Assembly: GCA_944372345.1 (NCBI GenBank)
Contig: CALVYT010000011.1
Location: 1 to 42,466 of the forward strand
Direction of reading: 5' to 3'
From: an uncultured Clostridia bacterium
GTDB lineage: Bacteria > Bacillota > Clostridia > Christensenellales > Pumilibacteraceae
Length of the DNA: 42,466 nt
A program made the position numbers and the translations under genes. Positions 31,455-40,896 of the stretch are shown here, in pieces (positions within the stretch are counted from its first letter, which is position 1; each line of letters opens with the position of its first letter). The notes below the pieces were generated by a model. That model saw nothing but the letters and a program-made list of their open reading frames with translations, was not told the DNA's origin and did no database searches.

Positions 31455-32102
31455 TCAGTTGCAGCGGAACGCGGCTATCACCTTTTCGGGTTCGGGCGAA
31501 GTGAACGCGCAGCTTCCGGAAACTATCGTGTCCGCTCCTGCCGCGGCTATTTCCGCTACGTTTTCTATGTTGGCTCCTCCGTCCATTTCTATCTCGACGG
31601 AAAGATTCCGCCTTATTATCTCGGCGCGCAGAGCCTTCATCCTGGCGGTAGTTTCGGGAATGTATTTCTGTCCGCTGAAACCGGGATGCACACCCATCAC
31701 TATCACGAAATCGCAGCCGTCCAAAAGGTCATATAGTCTTTCGAGCGGCGTTTCGGGACATATCGCCAGCCCGGCTTTGAGCCCGCGGCGGCGTATTGCG
31801 GCGAGATTATCCGCGGCGGCAGCGGTCGCTTCGATATGGAAGCTCAGTCTGTCCGCTCCCGCGTCGATGAATTTATCGAGATAGCGTTCGGGGCGTTCTA
31901 TCATCAGGTGCACGTCGAGCGGTATGTTTGCGTGACTGCGTATGTCGGCTATCATTTTGGGACCGAACGTCAGGTTGGGGACGAATACCCCGTCCATAAC
32001 ATCGCAGTGTATCATATCCGCTCCCGCTCTTTCCATTCTTTCCGTTTCTTCGCCCATACGCGAGAAATCTCCGCTGAGTATGGACGGCGCGACTTTTGCC
32101 AT
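31455..32102 (-). CDS. rpe: Ribulose-phosphate 3-epimerase
   Basis: Rpe interconverts ribulose 5-phosphate and xylulose 5-phosphate. The 215-residue TIM barrel has APSILSGDFSRMG, HCDVMDGVFVPNLTFGP, VHLMIERP, VMGVHPGFSGQKY and EMDGG, covering the metal-binding His and Asp residues. The ATG shares one base with the rlmN stop (TAATG). In Bacillus prpC, prkC and rsgA lie between rlmN and rpe; here they do not. Confidence 0.96.
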   Translation of the reverse strand: MAKVAPSILSGDFSRMGEETERMERAGADMIHCDVMDGVFVPNLTFGPKMIADIRSHANIPLDVHLMIERPERYLDKFIDAGADRLSFHIEATAAAADNLAAIRRRGLKAGLAICPETPLERLYDLLDGCDFVIVMGVHPGFSGQKYIPETTARMKALRAEIIRRNLSVEIEMDGGANIENVAEIAAAGADTIVSGSCAFTSPEPEKVIAAFRCN

Positions 32103-33139
32103 TATTTTTCCTCCGATCCGTATTCGTTTTCCGTATATCTTCGTTTCAACTGTCCGCATGCGCCCTCTATCTCGTCGCCTAGCGAGCGTCTTATCGTGAC
32201 GGACGCGCCGAGTGCTTCCAGCTTTTTTCTGAACATTATCCCCTCTTTTGCTCCGACTCCGCGCAGTCCCGAGTCGGTATCGTTGAGCGGGATCAGATTT
32301 ATGTGGCACGGGAAGTTTTCCGTAAGTCTGCGCAGCTCCCGCGCGTCTGCGTCGCCCGTATTGAAGCCGTGCATCATTGCGTATTCCACGATGATCCGTC
32401 TGCCGCTCTTTTCAAAATAATATTTCGCCGCGTCCATTATGTCTGACAGCTTGTATTTTTTCGCCGTCGGCATTATTTTAACGCGCTTATCGTCGAAAGC
32501 CGAATGCAGCGACAGGCACAGCGTGACGGAAAAACCGTCGTCCGCCAGCTGCCTGATGCCGTCCGTGAGCCCGCAGGTGGACAGAGATACGCTTCTCTGC
32601 CCGATCAGTCCGTCTGCGGACATAAGACGGATAAATTTAGTTACGTTATCATAATTATCCAGCGGCTCCCCGCTGCCCATCAGGACCACGTTGCCCACTC
32701 GTTCGGTTCCGAGGAATCTGTTGGCACATATGAGTTCGGAGAGCATTTCCCCCGCGGACAGATCGCGGACGAGCCCGTCCCTGCCCGACGCGCAGAACGC
32801 GCACCTCATACGGCAGCCTACCTGTGTTGAAACGCACAGCGTTCTGCCGTATTTGTATTTCATCAGCACACCCTCGATGAGTTCGCCGTCGCGCAGACGG
32901 AACAGGAATTTCACCGTCCCGTCCTTTGCGCTCACGGATCTTGCGATCTCCGCGCCCGAAGCGTCGCACTCTTCCGCGAGTTTGTCGCGCAACGCGGCGG
33001 GCAGATCTGTCATCTCCGAAAACGGGATTCCGGATACGACCCTGTCATATAGCTGCTTTGCGCGGTAACGCGGCTGTCCCGCCAGCGCGGGCAGCGCGGC
33101 TATTTCGTCTTTTGTCAGATCCGTCAGAAGAGTTCTCAA
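32102..33139 (-). CDS. rlmN: Dual-specificity 23S rRNA/tRNA adenine C2-methyltransferase RlmN
   Basis: RlmN makes m2A2503 in 23S rRNA and m2A37 in some tRNAs by radical SAM chemistry. The 345-residue protein has the cluster motif GCRMRCAFC (Cys109, 113, 116), GSGEPLDNYDNV and the methyl-carrier ACGQL (Cys328). I chose a TTG start at 33139: it gives MRTLLTDLTKDEI as in homologues, GAGGA lies 10 nt upstream, and it overlaps the rsmB stop by 4 bp. A long in-frame extension upstream lies in rsmB and has no family similarity. Confidence 0.95.
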   Translation of the reverse strand: MRTLLTDLTKDEIAALPALAGQPRYRAKQLYDRVVSGIPFSEMTDLPAALRDKLAEECDASGAEIARSVSAKDGTVKFLFRLRDGELIEGVLMKYKYGRTLCVSTQVGCRMRCAFCASGRDGLVRDLSAGEMLSELICANRFLGTERVGNVVLMGSGEPLDNYDNVTKFIRLMSADGLIGQRSVSLSTCGLTDGIRQLADDGFSVTLCLSLHSAFDDKRVKIMPTAKKYKLSDIMDAAKYYFEKSGRRIIVEYAMMHGFNTGDADARELRRLTENFPCHINLIPLNDTDSGLRGVGAKEGIMFRKKLEALGASVTIRRSLGDEIEGACGQLKRRYTENEYGSEEK

Positions 33140-34416
33140 TTTTTCGTCATCCTCGAAATGTAAAAGCCGTCGCAGCTGTCCGTGTCCGGAAACAGACGTA
33201 TATTGCCGTTTCTTTGGCTGCCTTTTGCGGATTTTCGTTCGGCGGGAGTAAAAACCGCGTTTGTCGATATGAATGCGTCGGTAACGTCCTCGTTTTCTTC
33301 GCGCAGCAAAGAGCAGGTAGAATAAGCGAGCCTGCCGCCTTTTTTGACGTATTTCGCGGCGGTCGACAGTATTGCCGTCTGCGTCTTTCCGAGCGGGATC
33401 AGATCGTCCGCGCTTTTGCCGAGTAATATGTCCGGGGACGTGCAGAGCAGTCCGCTTCCCGTGCACGGAACGTCGCATATAACGAGGTCGAACGCTTCTT
33501 TCCATTCCGGGCGGTACACCGCCGAATCCGCGCACAGTGCTTTTACGTTTGTCGCCCGCATGCGCCCTGCATACGCTTCTATGAGCCTGACTCTGTGCGG
33601 ATGCACGTCGCACGCCGTGACGCGTGACGAAGGCAGTATCTGCGCGACCGCTATCGCCTTGCCGCCCGGAGCGGCGCAGAGATCGAGCACGGATATGCCG
33701 TCCGCAAGCCCGTCCGTATATGCTTCCGCGGCGTATATCGATGACAATGACTGTGCCGTAAATTCCTCGGGGCGCAAGCGGCGCAGCGTGCCGCGCGTGA
33801 CATAGTACCCTTTGTCCGTGCGGATCGCATCCTGCTCTCCCGACATTACTTTGTCGAAGGCATCTTCGCTTATCACGGCGGGGTTGCGCCTGATATGCGT
33901 CATACGCGGGAGCTCCGCCGAAAGGACGGAACGGGTCCGTTCGAGCCCGAGCTGACCGATCATTTTTTCGATTATCCATTTCGGTCTCGAATAAAACACG
34001 GACATTGAATTCGCATCACCGCCATCCACGGGCAGCGTGACATTAGCCGATGCGCGCAAGACCGCGTTTACAAAGCCCTGCATACCGTTCATACGCGTTT
34101 TTGCAAGAGCGACATATTTATTTACTACGGCATACGGCGGTTCGCTTCCGAATTTCATTTCATACAGTGCGAGTTTAAGCAAAACAGCAGTAGTCGTTTT
34201 GGGCGGTGTTTTTACAAGTTCGGAAAGAATGAAGTCGAGCGTGATGCTTTTATCAAGTACACCGTAAACGAGCGCGGTGGTTTTTGCTCGCCTGTCCTCG
34301 CTTACTCTGTCAAGTGTTCTGTCGAGTTCTACGGACGAATACGCTCCGTTTGTAAAAATACGTTTCAACGTATCAAACGCAGCGTTTTCCGCTTCTGTTG
34401 CCGTCCGCCCGATCAT
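33136..34416 (-). CDS. rsmB: 16S rRNA (cytosine967-C5)-methyltransferase RsmB
   Basis: RsmB modifies C967 in the 30S subunit. The 426-residue protein has an N-terminal NusB-like RNA-binding domain (about 1-130) and a Rossmann methyltransferase with LDLCAAPGGKA, DVPCTGSG (315-322, Cys318) and the nucleophile in STCS (Cys368). The ATG overlaps the fmt stop by 4 bp. Confidence 0.96.
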   Translation of the reverse strand: MIGRTATEAENAAFDTLKRIFTNGAYSSVELDRTLDRVSEDRRAKTTALVYGVLDKSITLDFILSELVKTPPKTTTAVLLKLALYEMKFGSEPPYAVVNKYVALAKTRMNGMQGFVNAVLRASANVTLPVDGGDANSMSVFYSRPKWIIEKMIGQLGLERTRSVLSAELPRMTHIRRNPAVISEDAFDKVMSGEQDAIRTDKGYYVTRGTLRRLRPEEFTAQSLSSIYAAEAYTDGLADGISVLDLCAAPGGKAIAVAQILPSSRVTACDVHPHRVRLIEAYAGRMRATNVKALCADSAVYRPEWKEAFDLVICDVPCTGSGLLCTSPDILLGKSADDLIPLGKTQTAILSTAAKYVKKGGRLAYSTCSLLREENEDVTDAFISTNAVFTPAERKSAKGSQRNGNIRLFPDTDSCDGFYISRMTKN

Positions 34417-35339
34417 CCGAGCATTTCTCCGTTCGTCATTCGGCACCCGTTGAGGAAGTCTGCGCACTTCATCCGTTTTTTGCCTTCGAGCTGCACGTCC
34501 GTAAGCACAAGCGAACCTTTGCCGCAGCAGACCGTTATTCCGTTCTTATCTGCGGACGCTACCGTGCCCGCCGGCAGTTCGTATGCCGCGTCCGACGGAT
34601 ACGCGCGGTGGATCTTCAACATTTTCCCCTGCCTGAACGTATACGCGCCCGGCCACGGGGTAACTCCGCGTACAAGGCAGTCTATTTTATCTGCCGGCAT
34701 CGTCCAATCGATCTTTCCGTCAGCTTTGGAAAGCATCGGATAGTAAGAGGCTTCGTTTTCGTTCTGCGCTTCAGGTATAATTTCGTTGCGTGCAAGTTTA
34801 TCAAGGCATTCTATGAGAGCCGCAGCGCCGAGTTTTGCCAATTTAGCCATAAGCGAAGCTGCGTCGTCATCGGGCGCGATCGGTATTTTTTTGCAGAGAA
34901 GTATGTCGCCGGTATCCAGTCCCTCCGCGGTCTGCATGATCGTCACGCCCGTTTCCCTTTCACCGTTCATTATCGCGCGCTGCACGGGGCAGCTGCCGCG
35001 GTAAGCGGGAAGAACGGACGCGTGCACATTCAGAGTGCCGTATTTTGCTATACCGAGTATCTCCTTGCTGAGGAGCTGTCCGTAAGCCGCCGTCACGAAA
35101 ACATCGGCAGTGTAAGAGCGCAGTTCGTCGACGCCTTCGCTGCGCACTTTTGCGTACTGTCTGACGGGTATCCCGCGGCTTTCAGCATACTGCTTGACGG
35201 GCGGTATCGCCGCCGCGCCGCGGTTTCCGCACTTATCGGGCTGGGTGACGACGCATACCACTTCGTGCTTTCCAGACGAAACGAGAGCGTCCAGCACGTC
35301 GAGCGCGAAAGCCGGCGTTCCCATAAATACGATGCGCAT
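34413..35339 (-). CDS. fmt: Methionyl-tRNA formyltransferase
   Basis: Fmt formylates initiator Met-tRNA. The 308-residue protein has VFMGTPAFAL, the catalytic NVHASVLPAYRGSCPV stretch and AEGLDTGDILL, and a C-terminal OB domain containing GVTPWPGAY. The ATG at 35339 has GGAG 9 nt upstream; TTG at 35342 is possible. It begins 3 bp after def. Confidence 0.96.
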   Translation of the reverse strand: MRIVFMGTPAFALDVLDALVSSGKHEVVCVVTQPDKCGNRGAAAIPPVKQYAESRGIPVRQYAKVRSEGVDELRSYTADVFVTAAYGQLLSKEILGIAKYGTLNVHASVLPAYRGSCPVQRAIMNGERETGVTIMQTAEGLDTGDILLCKKIPIAPDDDAASLMAKLAKLGAAALIECLDKLARNEIIPEAQNENEASYYPMLSKADGKIDWTMPADKIDCLVRGVTPWPGAYTFRQGKMLKIHRAYPSDAAYELPAGTVASADKNGITVCCGKGSLVLTDVQLEGKKRMKCADFLNGCRMTNGEMLG

Positions 35340-35342
35340 CAA

Positions 35343-35795
35343 TTACTTCTCCTTTTTGATCAGTTTGTCTATGAACAGAACGCCGTCAAGATGATCGAAT
35401 TCATGGCAGCAGATATCGGCAAGAAAGCCTTCCGCGCGGAGAACGAATTCGTTTCCGTATCTGTCATAGGCTCTGACGACCACTTTTTTGGGGCGCATTA
35501 CTTCCCCGCTGACGCCGGGCACGCTGAGACACCCTTCGCGGCATTTTTGCATTCCCGAGCTTTTTTCGATCACGGGATTTACGAATTCGTAGAAATTCTT
35601 TCCGTCCGGGCTTATGACCGCGACCCGTTTGAGCACGCCGACCTGCGGTCCGGCAAGTCCTACGCCGTCTGCCGCAGTCATTGTTTCAATCATATCGTCA
35701 AGCAATGCAGCGAGTCCGTTGTCAAATACGGTAACCTCTTTAGCCCGCTTGCGGAGTATATCCTCGCCTATTTTGACTATTGTTCTTCTTGCCAT
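35343..35795 (-). CDS. def: Peptide deformylase
   Basis: Def removes the formyl group from nascent chains. The 150-residue protein has motif 1 GVGLAGPQVG (44-53), motif 2 EGCLS (87-91, Cys89) and motif 3 HEFDH (131-135). Motif 1 has Gly where Ala is usual (GLAAPQ). It lies 13 bp after priA and just before fmt, the classic pair. Confidence 0.96.
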   Translation of the reverse strand: MARRTIVKIGEDILRKRAKEVTVFDNGLAALLDDMIETMTAADGVGLAGPQVGVLKRVAVISPDGKNFYEFVNPVIEKSSGMQKCREGCLSVPGVSGEVMRPKKVVVRAYDRYGNEFVLRAEGFLADICCHEFDHLDGVLFIDKLIKKEK

Positions 35796-35808
35796 TTGTT
35801 TTCCTCGG

Positions 35809-38019
35809 TTAAGAGAGTTTTATCGGATTTGTTTCCGCATAGGAGGTTATCCCCTGTGTTTTGCATTCGTCCACCGCGGTATATATGCCGTCCTCAATGT
35901 CGTTCGCGTCCACCGTAAGCCGCGCGAGTATCTGCATACGGAATTCGTCCATTATCTTTTTCACTGGAGAGCGCATATATGCGAGATAAATGAATTTCTC
36001 GGGGTGTGCTTCTTTCAGCGCGCCCACTTTTTCGTATATGTTTTTGAGTACTCCGCTCGCTTTTTTATCGTCCGTACCGCTGACGAGCACTCGTATGATT
36101 TTCGCGAACGGAGGGTATTTGGTGACTTCGCGGAGATTGATCTCCTTTTCGTAGAATCCCTTGTAATCGCCCGTACGGACGTAGTTATACACATAATGGT
36201 GCGGCGTATACGTCTGCAATATGACTTTGCCCGGCAGGCTCGCTCTCCCCGCCCGCCCCGCGACCTGCGTCGTAAGCTGGAAGGTGCGCTCTACGCTTCT
36301 GTAATCCGCGATATGAAGGCTCATATCCGCGTCCAGAATGCCCACGAGCGTCACATCCGGGAAATCGTGGCCTTTCGCTATCATTTGTGTTCCTACGAGT
36401 ATATCTGCTTTTTTCGCGCCGAAATCGCCGAGGATCTTCGCGTGCGCGCCTTTCGTACGAGTGCTGTCGTTATCCATACGCAGGACTCCGGACGACGGGA
36501 ACATTTCGGCGAGCACGCCTGCGACCTTTTCGGTGCCTATGTATCCCTCTTTGATGAACTTGCTGCCGCATTCGGGACATTCGGAAAGAGGCTCGTAGAG
36601 ATTGCCGCAGTAATGGCATTTCAGTCTGTTTTCCTCTTTGTGATAGACGAGCGACACGTCGCAGCGTTCGCACTTCGCCACAAATCCGCAGACTCTGCAC
36701 ATTACATACGACGCATAGCCGCGTCTGTTGAGGAACACCATAGCCTGGTTCCCGTCGCTCACGCACTTTTTCAGTTCGTCTCTCAGTTCGTCGGAGAATA
36801 TCGAACGGTTGCCGCGCCTGATCTCCCGGCACATATCGACGACCCTCACTTCGGGAAGAGGTCTGCCGTTCACTCTGCCCGTAAGTTCGAGCAGCTTTAT
36901 TTTCCCGCATTTCGCGGCGTAATAGGTTTCTATGGACGGTGTGGCGCTGCCGAGCACGAGATTGGCGTTATTCACCGTCTTGCGCCATTCCGCGACCGCC
37001 GAAGTGACGTATCTCGGTTTGCGTTCGGAAACGTAACTCTGATCGTGCTCCTCGTCGATGATGATCACTCCGAGGTTTTTCAGCGGCGCGAATATCGCGC
37101 TTCTCGCGCCGAGCGCAACTTTGGCTTCCCCCGTCAGGCACTTGCGCCATTCGTCGAATTTTTCGCCCTGTCCGAGTCCGCTGTGGAGTATCGCGACTTC
37201 GTCGCCGAACCTGTCGCGGAAATTGCGCAGCATTTGCGGAGTGAGCGATATCTCGGGTACGAGCATTATAGCGGTCTTTCCGAGATCGAGCGTATGGCGT
37301 ATGCAGCGCAGGTACACTTCCGTTTTGCCGCTGCCCGTCACGCCGTGAAGCAGAAACGTCTTTCCCGCGGAGGAACATATTTCATCGCATGCACGTTTCT
37401 GTTCGTCGGTCAGCACGATCTGCGCGACGTTTTCCGAAGCGGGCAGATCCGAATAAGGTACCCGACGTTTTTCCGCGTCCACGATACGGACTATGCCCCG
37501 CTCTGCGAAATTCCGCAGCGCGCTCGCCGACATTATTTTCGTCAGCTCGCTTACATATTCCCCGTCCGGCTTATCGCAGGTCAGGTAGTCGTACAGTTCT
37601 CTCTGCGCCAGCGCGCCTTTTCTGATAAATTCGTCGGGATCGCGGTCGCGGTATTCCTCCGCTATGACCGCAAGACGGCGCGTCAGTTCTTTGACTCTGC
37701 CGCCGCGCATAGCCGCGGGTATGAACAGCCGCAGTATGTCGACGCGCAGCAAATGCATTTTGCGCCGCATATATTCCATCAGGTCGAACATTTCGTCCGT
37801 GATGATCGGGGCGCGGTCGAGTACGGCGGAAACGGCTTTGATCTTTTCGGGAGGAACGTCCGTGGTATCTTTCAGTCCGATTACGAACCCTTCCGTCCGC
37901 ATCCTGCCGAACGGTACGGATACGCGCATTCCCCGTTTAATATCAAAACCGCCGCAATCGTAGTCGAAGATACGGTCGACTTCTGCGGCAGCTATATCTA
38001 TTATGACTTCTGCGTACAT
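35809..38019 (-). CDS. priA: Primosomal protein N' (PriA helicase)
   Basis: PriA restarts replication at collapsed forks. The 736-residue protein has an N-terminal 3'-binding domain, Walker A GVTGSGKTEVY, DEEHDQSY, a zinc-binding cluster of eight cysteines (CRVCG, CERC, CHYC, CPEC) and GTQMIAKGHDFPDVTLVG. It follows coaBC by 1 bp. Confidence 0.97.
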   Translation of the reverse strand: MYAEVIIDIAAAEVDRIFDYDCGGFDIKRGMRVSVPFGRMRTEGFVIGLKDTTDVPPEKIKAVSAVLDRAPIITDEMFDLMEYMRRKMHLLRVDILRLFIPAAMRGGRVKELTRRLAVIAEEYRDRDPDEFIRKGALAQRELYDYLTCDKPDGEYVSELTKIMSASALRNFAERGIVRIVDAEKRRVPYSDLPASENVAQIVLTDEQKRACDEICSSAGKTFLLHGVTGSGKTEVYLRCIRHTLDLGKTAIMLVPEISLTPQMLRNFRDRFGDEVAILHSGLGQGEKFDEWRKCLTGEAKVALGARSAIFAPLKNLGVIIIDEEHDQSYVSERKPRYVTSAVAEWRKTVNNANLVLGSATPSIETYYAAKCGKIKLLELTGRVNGRPLPEVRVVDMCREIRRGNRSIFSDELRDELKKCVSDGNQAMVFLNRRGYASYVMCRVCGFVAKCERCDVSLVYHKEENRLKCHYCGNLYEPLSECPECGSKFIKEGYIGTEKVAGVLAEMFPSSGVLRMDNDSTRTKGAHAKILGDFGAKKADILVGTQMIAKGHDFPDVTLVGILDADMSLHIADYRSVERTFQLTTQVAGRAGRASLPGKVILQTYTPHHYVYNYVRTGDYKGFYEKEINLREVTKYPPFAKIIRVLVSGTDDKKASGVLKNIYEKVGALKEAHPEKFIYLAYMRSPVKKIMDEFRMQILARLTVDANDIEDGIYTAVDECKTQGITSYAETNPIKLS

Positions 38020-38020
38020 T

Positions 38021-39208
38021 TCAGATTACGGATATTCTGTCAAGTATTACGTCGGCGAGTTCGCGCTTGCTCATCATCGGCAGCGGCTCGCAGCCGCTCG
38101 AAGTTACGAGCGTCGCGACGTTCGTGTCCGTTCCGAAACCCGCTCCTTCCGCCGTAACATCGTTGGCAACTACCATATCCGCGTTTTTGGATATGAGTTT
38201 CTTTTTTGCGGATGGAATGAGGTCGCGCGTTTCGGCGGCGAAAACGACAAGCTTTCTGTTGCCTTTCGCTTTCCCTGCCGCGGCGGCTATGTCCTCCGTT
38301 TTTTCCAGTTCCAGCGTGAGCGCGCCGTCCGACTTGATCTTGTCCGTTGCCTGACGCGCGGCCCTGAAATCGCAGGGCGCGGCGGCTTTGATCACTACGT
38401 TCGCGCGCGGGAGCAGCCCCATTACGGCTTCGTACATTTCACGCGTGGTATCGACGTTTACGCGCTCGAAACGGCTGTCGTCGGCGCTGACCGAAATCTG
38501 TCCGCAGACGAGGATGACTTTCGCTCCTCTGTCGGCTGCGGCTTTCGCTATCGCGATACCCATTTTACCGCTCGAACGGTTGCAGATATATCTGACTGGG
38601 TCTATCGGTTCGCGCGTGCCGCCCGCCGTGACGAGCACCGTTTTTCCCGCGTAGTCGCGCTTCGGGAATAGAATGTCCGTTATCGCTTTTTCTATGACGG
38701 ACGGTTCCGCAAGCCTGCCGTCGCCTACGTCGCCGCAGGCGAGTCTGCCTTTCTGCGTTTCCACGAATTTGAAGCCGCGCTCTTTGAGCGTCTTTTCGTT
38801 GGCGCGGTATGCCGCCGAAGCGAGCATTGCGGAATTCATTGCCGGTGCGATCAGTATAGGGCAGGTGCATGCCATAACTGTCGTAGACAGAAAATCGTCG
38901 GCGATACCCGCCGCGAGTTTGCCGGCGAAATCTGCGCTGCACGGCGCGATGACGCATATATCGGCGCGCTTTGCGAGGGAGATATGCTCGACTTCCCATT
39001 CGCGGTTTCTGTCGAACGTATCCGTCACGACTCTGTTGCCGCTGAGCGTTTCAAAGGTCAGCGGCGAAACGAATTCCGTTGCGTGAGCCGTCATTGCCAC
39101 GCGCACGTCCGCTCCTTTCTTTTTCAGCGACGAAACGAGCTCGCAGATCTTATACGCCGCTATCCCGCCGGTCACGCCGACGAGCACGCATTTGCCCGTA
39201 AGCTCCAT
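38021..39208 (-). CDS. coaBC: Bifunctional phosphopantothenoylcysteine decarboxylase / phosphopantothenate-cysteine ligase CoaBC
   Basis: CoaBC carries out two middle steps of CoA synthesis. The 395 residues hold the flavin-dependent CoaC domain (VGVTGGIAAYK, EVEHISLAK histidine, IAPAMN, ACGDVGDGRLAEP) and the CoaB domain (VTAGGTREPIDPVRYICNRSSGKMG, AAPCDFR, VFAAET). The last CoA steps include CoaD, present here fused to RsmD at 7425-8453. The start shares one base with the rpoZ stop (TGATG); the extension upstream of it is not real. Confidence 0.96.
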   Translation of the reverse strand: MELTGKCVLVGVTGGIAAYKICELVSSLKKKGADVRVAMTAHATEFVSPLTFETLSGNRVVTDTFDRNREWEVEHISLAKRADICVIAPCSADFAGKLAAGIADDFLSTTVMACTCPILIAPAMNSAMLASAAYRANEKTLKERGFKFVETQKGRLACGDVGDGRLAEPSVIEKAITDILFPKRDYAGKTVLVTAGGTREPIDPVRYICNRSSGKMGIAIAKAAADRGAKVILVCGQISVSADDSRFERVNVDTTREMYEAVMGLLPRANVVIKAAAPCDFRAARQATDKIKSDGALTLELEKTEDIAAAAGKAKGNRKLVVFAAETRDLIPSAKKKLISKNADMVVANDVTAEGAGFGTDTNVATLVTSSGCEPLPMMSKRELADVILDRISVI

Positions 39209-39411
39209 CAGTTTTCTTCGGACATCTCCACGACGTCGTCGTATACTTCGTGCGCTGCATAGGAAATGGGGTTGAAGTCGCTGCCCATAGAGGAGGTGTC
39301 GTCGCCCAGCTTCTGCTGTATTTCCCTTGCGCGCTTCGTTACAAGACATACGAGCGCATACTTGCAACCGATTTTATCCACGAGTTTATCGATAGGAGGA
39401 TCTACTAACAT
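39208..39411 (-). CDS. rpoZ: RNA polymerase omega subunit
   Basis: Omega helps assemble RNA polymerase around beta'. The 67-residue protein opens MLVDPPIDKLVDKIGCKYALVCLVTKRARE-like (VTKRAREIQQ is the key helix). GGAG lies 7 nt upstream. It overlaps the gmk end by 7 bp and precedes coaBC, the standard order. Confidence 0.95.
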   Translation of the reverse strand: MLVDPPIDKLVDKIGCKYALVCLVTKRAREIQQKLGDDTSSMGSDFNPISYAAHEVYDDVVEMSEEN

Positions 39412-39977
39412 TTTCTTGCTCCTTTGACACTGTTTATAATGTCCATTACTTTATCGACGGCGACGTCTATGTCGTCGTTTACGACGCGGTAGTCGAATTC
39501 TCCGCTTGTCGCTATTTCGCTTCTCGCAAGCGCGAGACGCGCTTTGATCTGTTCGTCGGATTCCGTGCCGCGACCTTTGAGCCGCCGTTCAAGCTCGGCG
39601 TCGCTCGGAGGCAGGACGAATATCGTGACGCAGTCGGGATATTCGGCTTTGATCTGCCGCGCGCCCTTGACGTCTATTTCGAGAAGTACGTCGCCTCCCG
39701 CGTCGAGCGTATCCGTTACAGGCGCTTTGGGCGTACCGTAAAAATTGCCTACTGTTTCCGCCCATTCGAGGAACGCGCCCTCGTCACGCCTGCGGATGAA
39801 ATCTTCACGGTTCATAAAATAGTAATGTACGCCGTCGATCTCCCCGCTGCGCGGCTTGCGCGTCGTAGCGGAAACGGAAACTTTGAGTCCGGGCATACGT
39901 TGCAGCAGGCGGGAGTACATAGTTCCCTTGCCTACTCCGGACGGTCCGGAAAGTACTGTTAAAAGTCCGCGGTTCAT
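39405..39977 (-). CDS. gmk: Guanylate kinase
   Basis: Gmk phosphorylates GMP to GDP. The 190-residue protein has the P-loop GPSGVGKGT (11-19), SATTRKPRSGEIDGVHYYF and LEIDVKGARQIK. The ATG overlaps the yicC stop by 4 bp; a long basic extension upstream lies in yicC and is discarded. In Bacillus remA stands between yicC and gmk; here it does not. Confidence 0.96.
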   Translation of the reverse strand: MNRGLLTVLSGPSGVGKGTMYSRLLQRMPGLKVSVSATTRKPRSGEIDGVHYYFMNREDFIRRRDEGAFLEWAETVGNFYGTPKAPVTDTLDAGGDVLLEIDVKGARQIKAEYPDCVTIFVLPPSDAELERRLKGRGTESDEQIKARLALARSEIATSGEFDYRVVNDDIDVAVDKVMDIINSVKGARKC

Positions 39978-40849
39978 TCTACGTTTCTTATCTGTTCTTT
40001 GATTTTTTCGAGCTCGTTCTTCATTCCGATCACGAGCTTGGAAAGTTCGAGATCGTTGGCTTTGCTGCCCATCGTATTGATCTCTCTGTTCATTTCCTGC
40101 GAGAGGAAATCCAGCCGTCTGCCCTGCGGCTCGCTGCTTTCGAGCGCGTCGTTGAACTGGTATATGTGCGACGTAAGACGGGATATTTCTTCGTTTATGT
40201 CGCACTTGTCGGCGAATATCGCGACTTCGGTCGCTATGCGGGATTCGTCGATCGCGGGGGTATCGAGCAGGTCGGCTATGCGTTTGGCGAGCTTATCCTT
40301 ATAGTCCGCGACAACGGAAGGCGCGCGCAGACGCACGGAACCGAGCGCGGAAGAGATATTCCCGACGAGCCGTCCGAGATCGGACTTTGCGCTCCTGCCT
40401 TCGGTAATGCGCATTTCGTCGAGAGCCGCGACCGCTTCTTTCGCAGCTTTTTCAAACAGAGCGGTGATCTCCTCCCTGTTCTCCTCCGCCGCGGTCACTT
40501 TGAGAACGTCGGGCATACGGATGACCGACATTGCGGTGATGTCGTCGGGAAGATCGAATTCGGCGCGCGCATTACGGGCGGCGTCGATATACTGCCGCGC
40601 AAGAGCAACGTCGAGTTCCACCGATTTGTCCGTATCGCCCGTCATTTCGTAAGTATAGTATACGTCGAGCGTTCCGCGTTTTACGACTTCCTGTATCTGT
40701 TTCTTTACGCAGTCTTCGACGAACGAAAGCGACTTCGGAAATCTCGTCCCGATGTCGAGGAAACGGTTGTTTACCGCTTTGATCTCTATCGTTACCTTGC
40801 GTTTTCCGTCGGCGGCTTCGCCTTTGCCGTAGCCCGTCATGCTTTTCAT
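39974..40849 (-). CDS. yicC: YicC/YloC family endoribonuclease
   Basis: The 291-residue protein begins MKSMTGYGKGEA and ends with the DUF1732 domain (DINEEISRLTSHIYQF, GRRLDFLSQEMNREINTMGSKA). E. coli YicC has been described as an endoribonuclease; the role here is inferred. GAGG lies 10 nt before the ATG. It leads the yicC-gmk-rpoZ-coaBC-priA-def-fmt-rsmB-rlmN-rpe-spoVM unit. Confidence 0.93.
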   Translation of the reverse strand: MKSMTGYGKGEAADGKRKVTIEIKAVNNRFLDIGTRFPKSLSFVEDCVKKQIQEVVKRGTLDVYYTYEMTGDTDKSVELDVALARQYIDAARNARAEFDLPDDITAMSVIRMPDVLKVTAAEENREEITALFEKAAKEAVAALDEMRITEGRSAKSDLGRLVGNISSALGSVRLRAPSVVADYKDKLAKRIADLLDTPAIDESRIATEVAIFADKCDINEEISRLTSHIYQFNDALESSEPQGRRLDFLSQEMNREINTMGSKANDLELSKLVIGMKNELEKIKEQIRNVE

Positions 40850-40896
40850 TGACAGTAAACCTCTTTCCTTTTGTCGGGTCTGTTGCCGTATATTAT

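Noticed and set aside
33140..33979. N-terminal extension of RlmN by about 280 residues as a novel domain
   Set aside because: The extension is the out-of-frame reading of rsmB: low complexity, arginine-rich, no homology. The TTG at 33139 explains the gene fully.
35614..38157. 847-codon plus-strand frame as a novel giant gene
   Set aside because: It lies antisense to def, priA and part of coaBC, which are certain from motifs; its translation is arginine- and histidine-rich without domains, typical of a complement frame.
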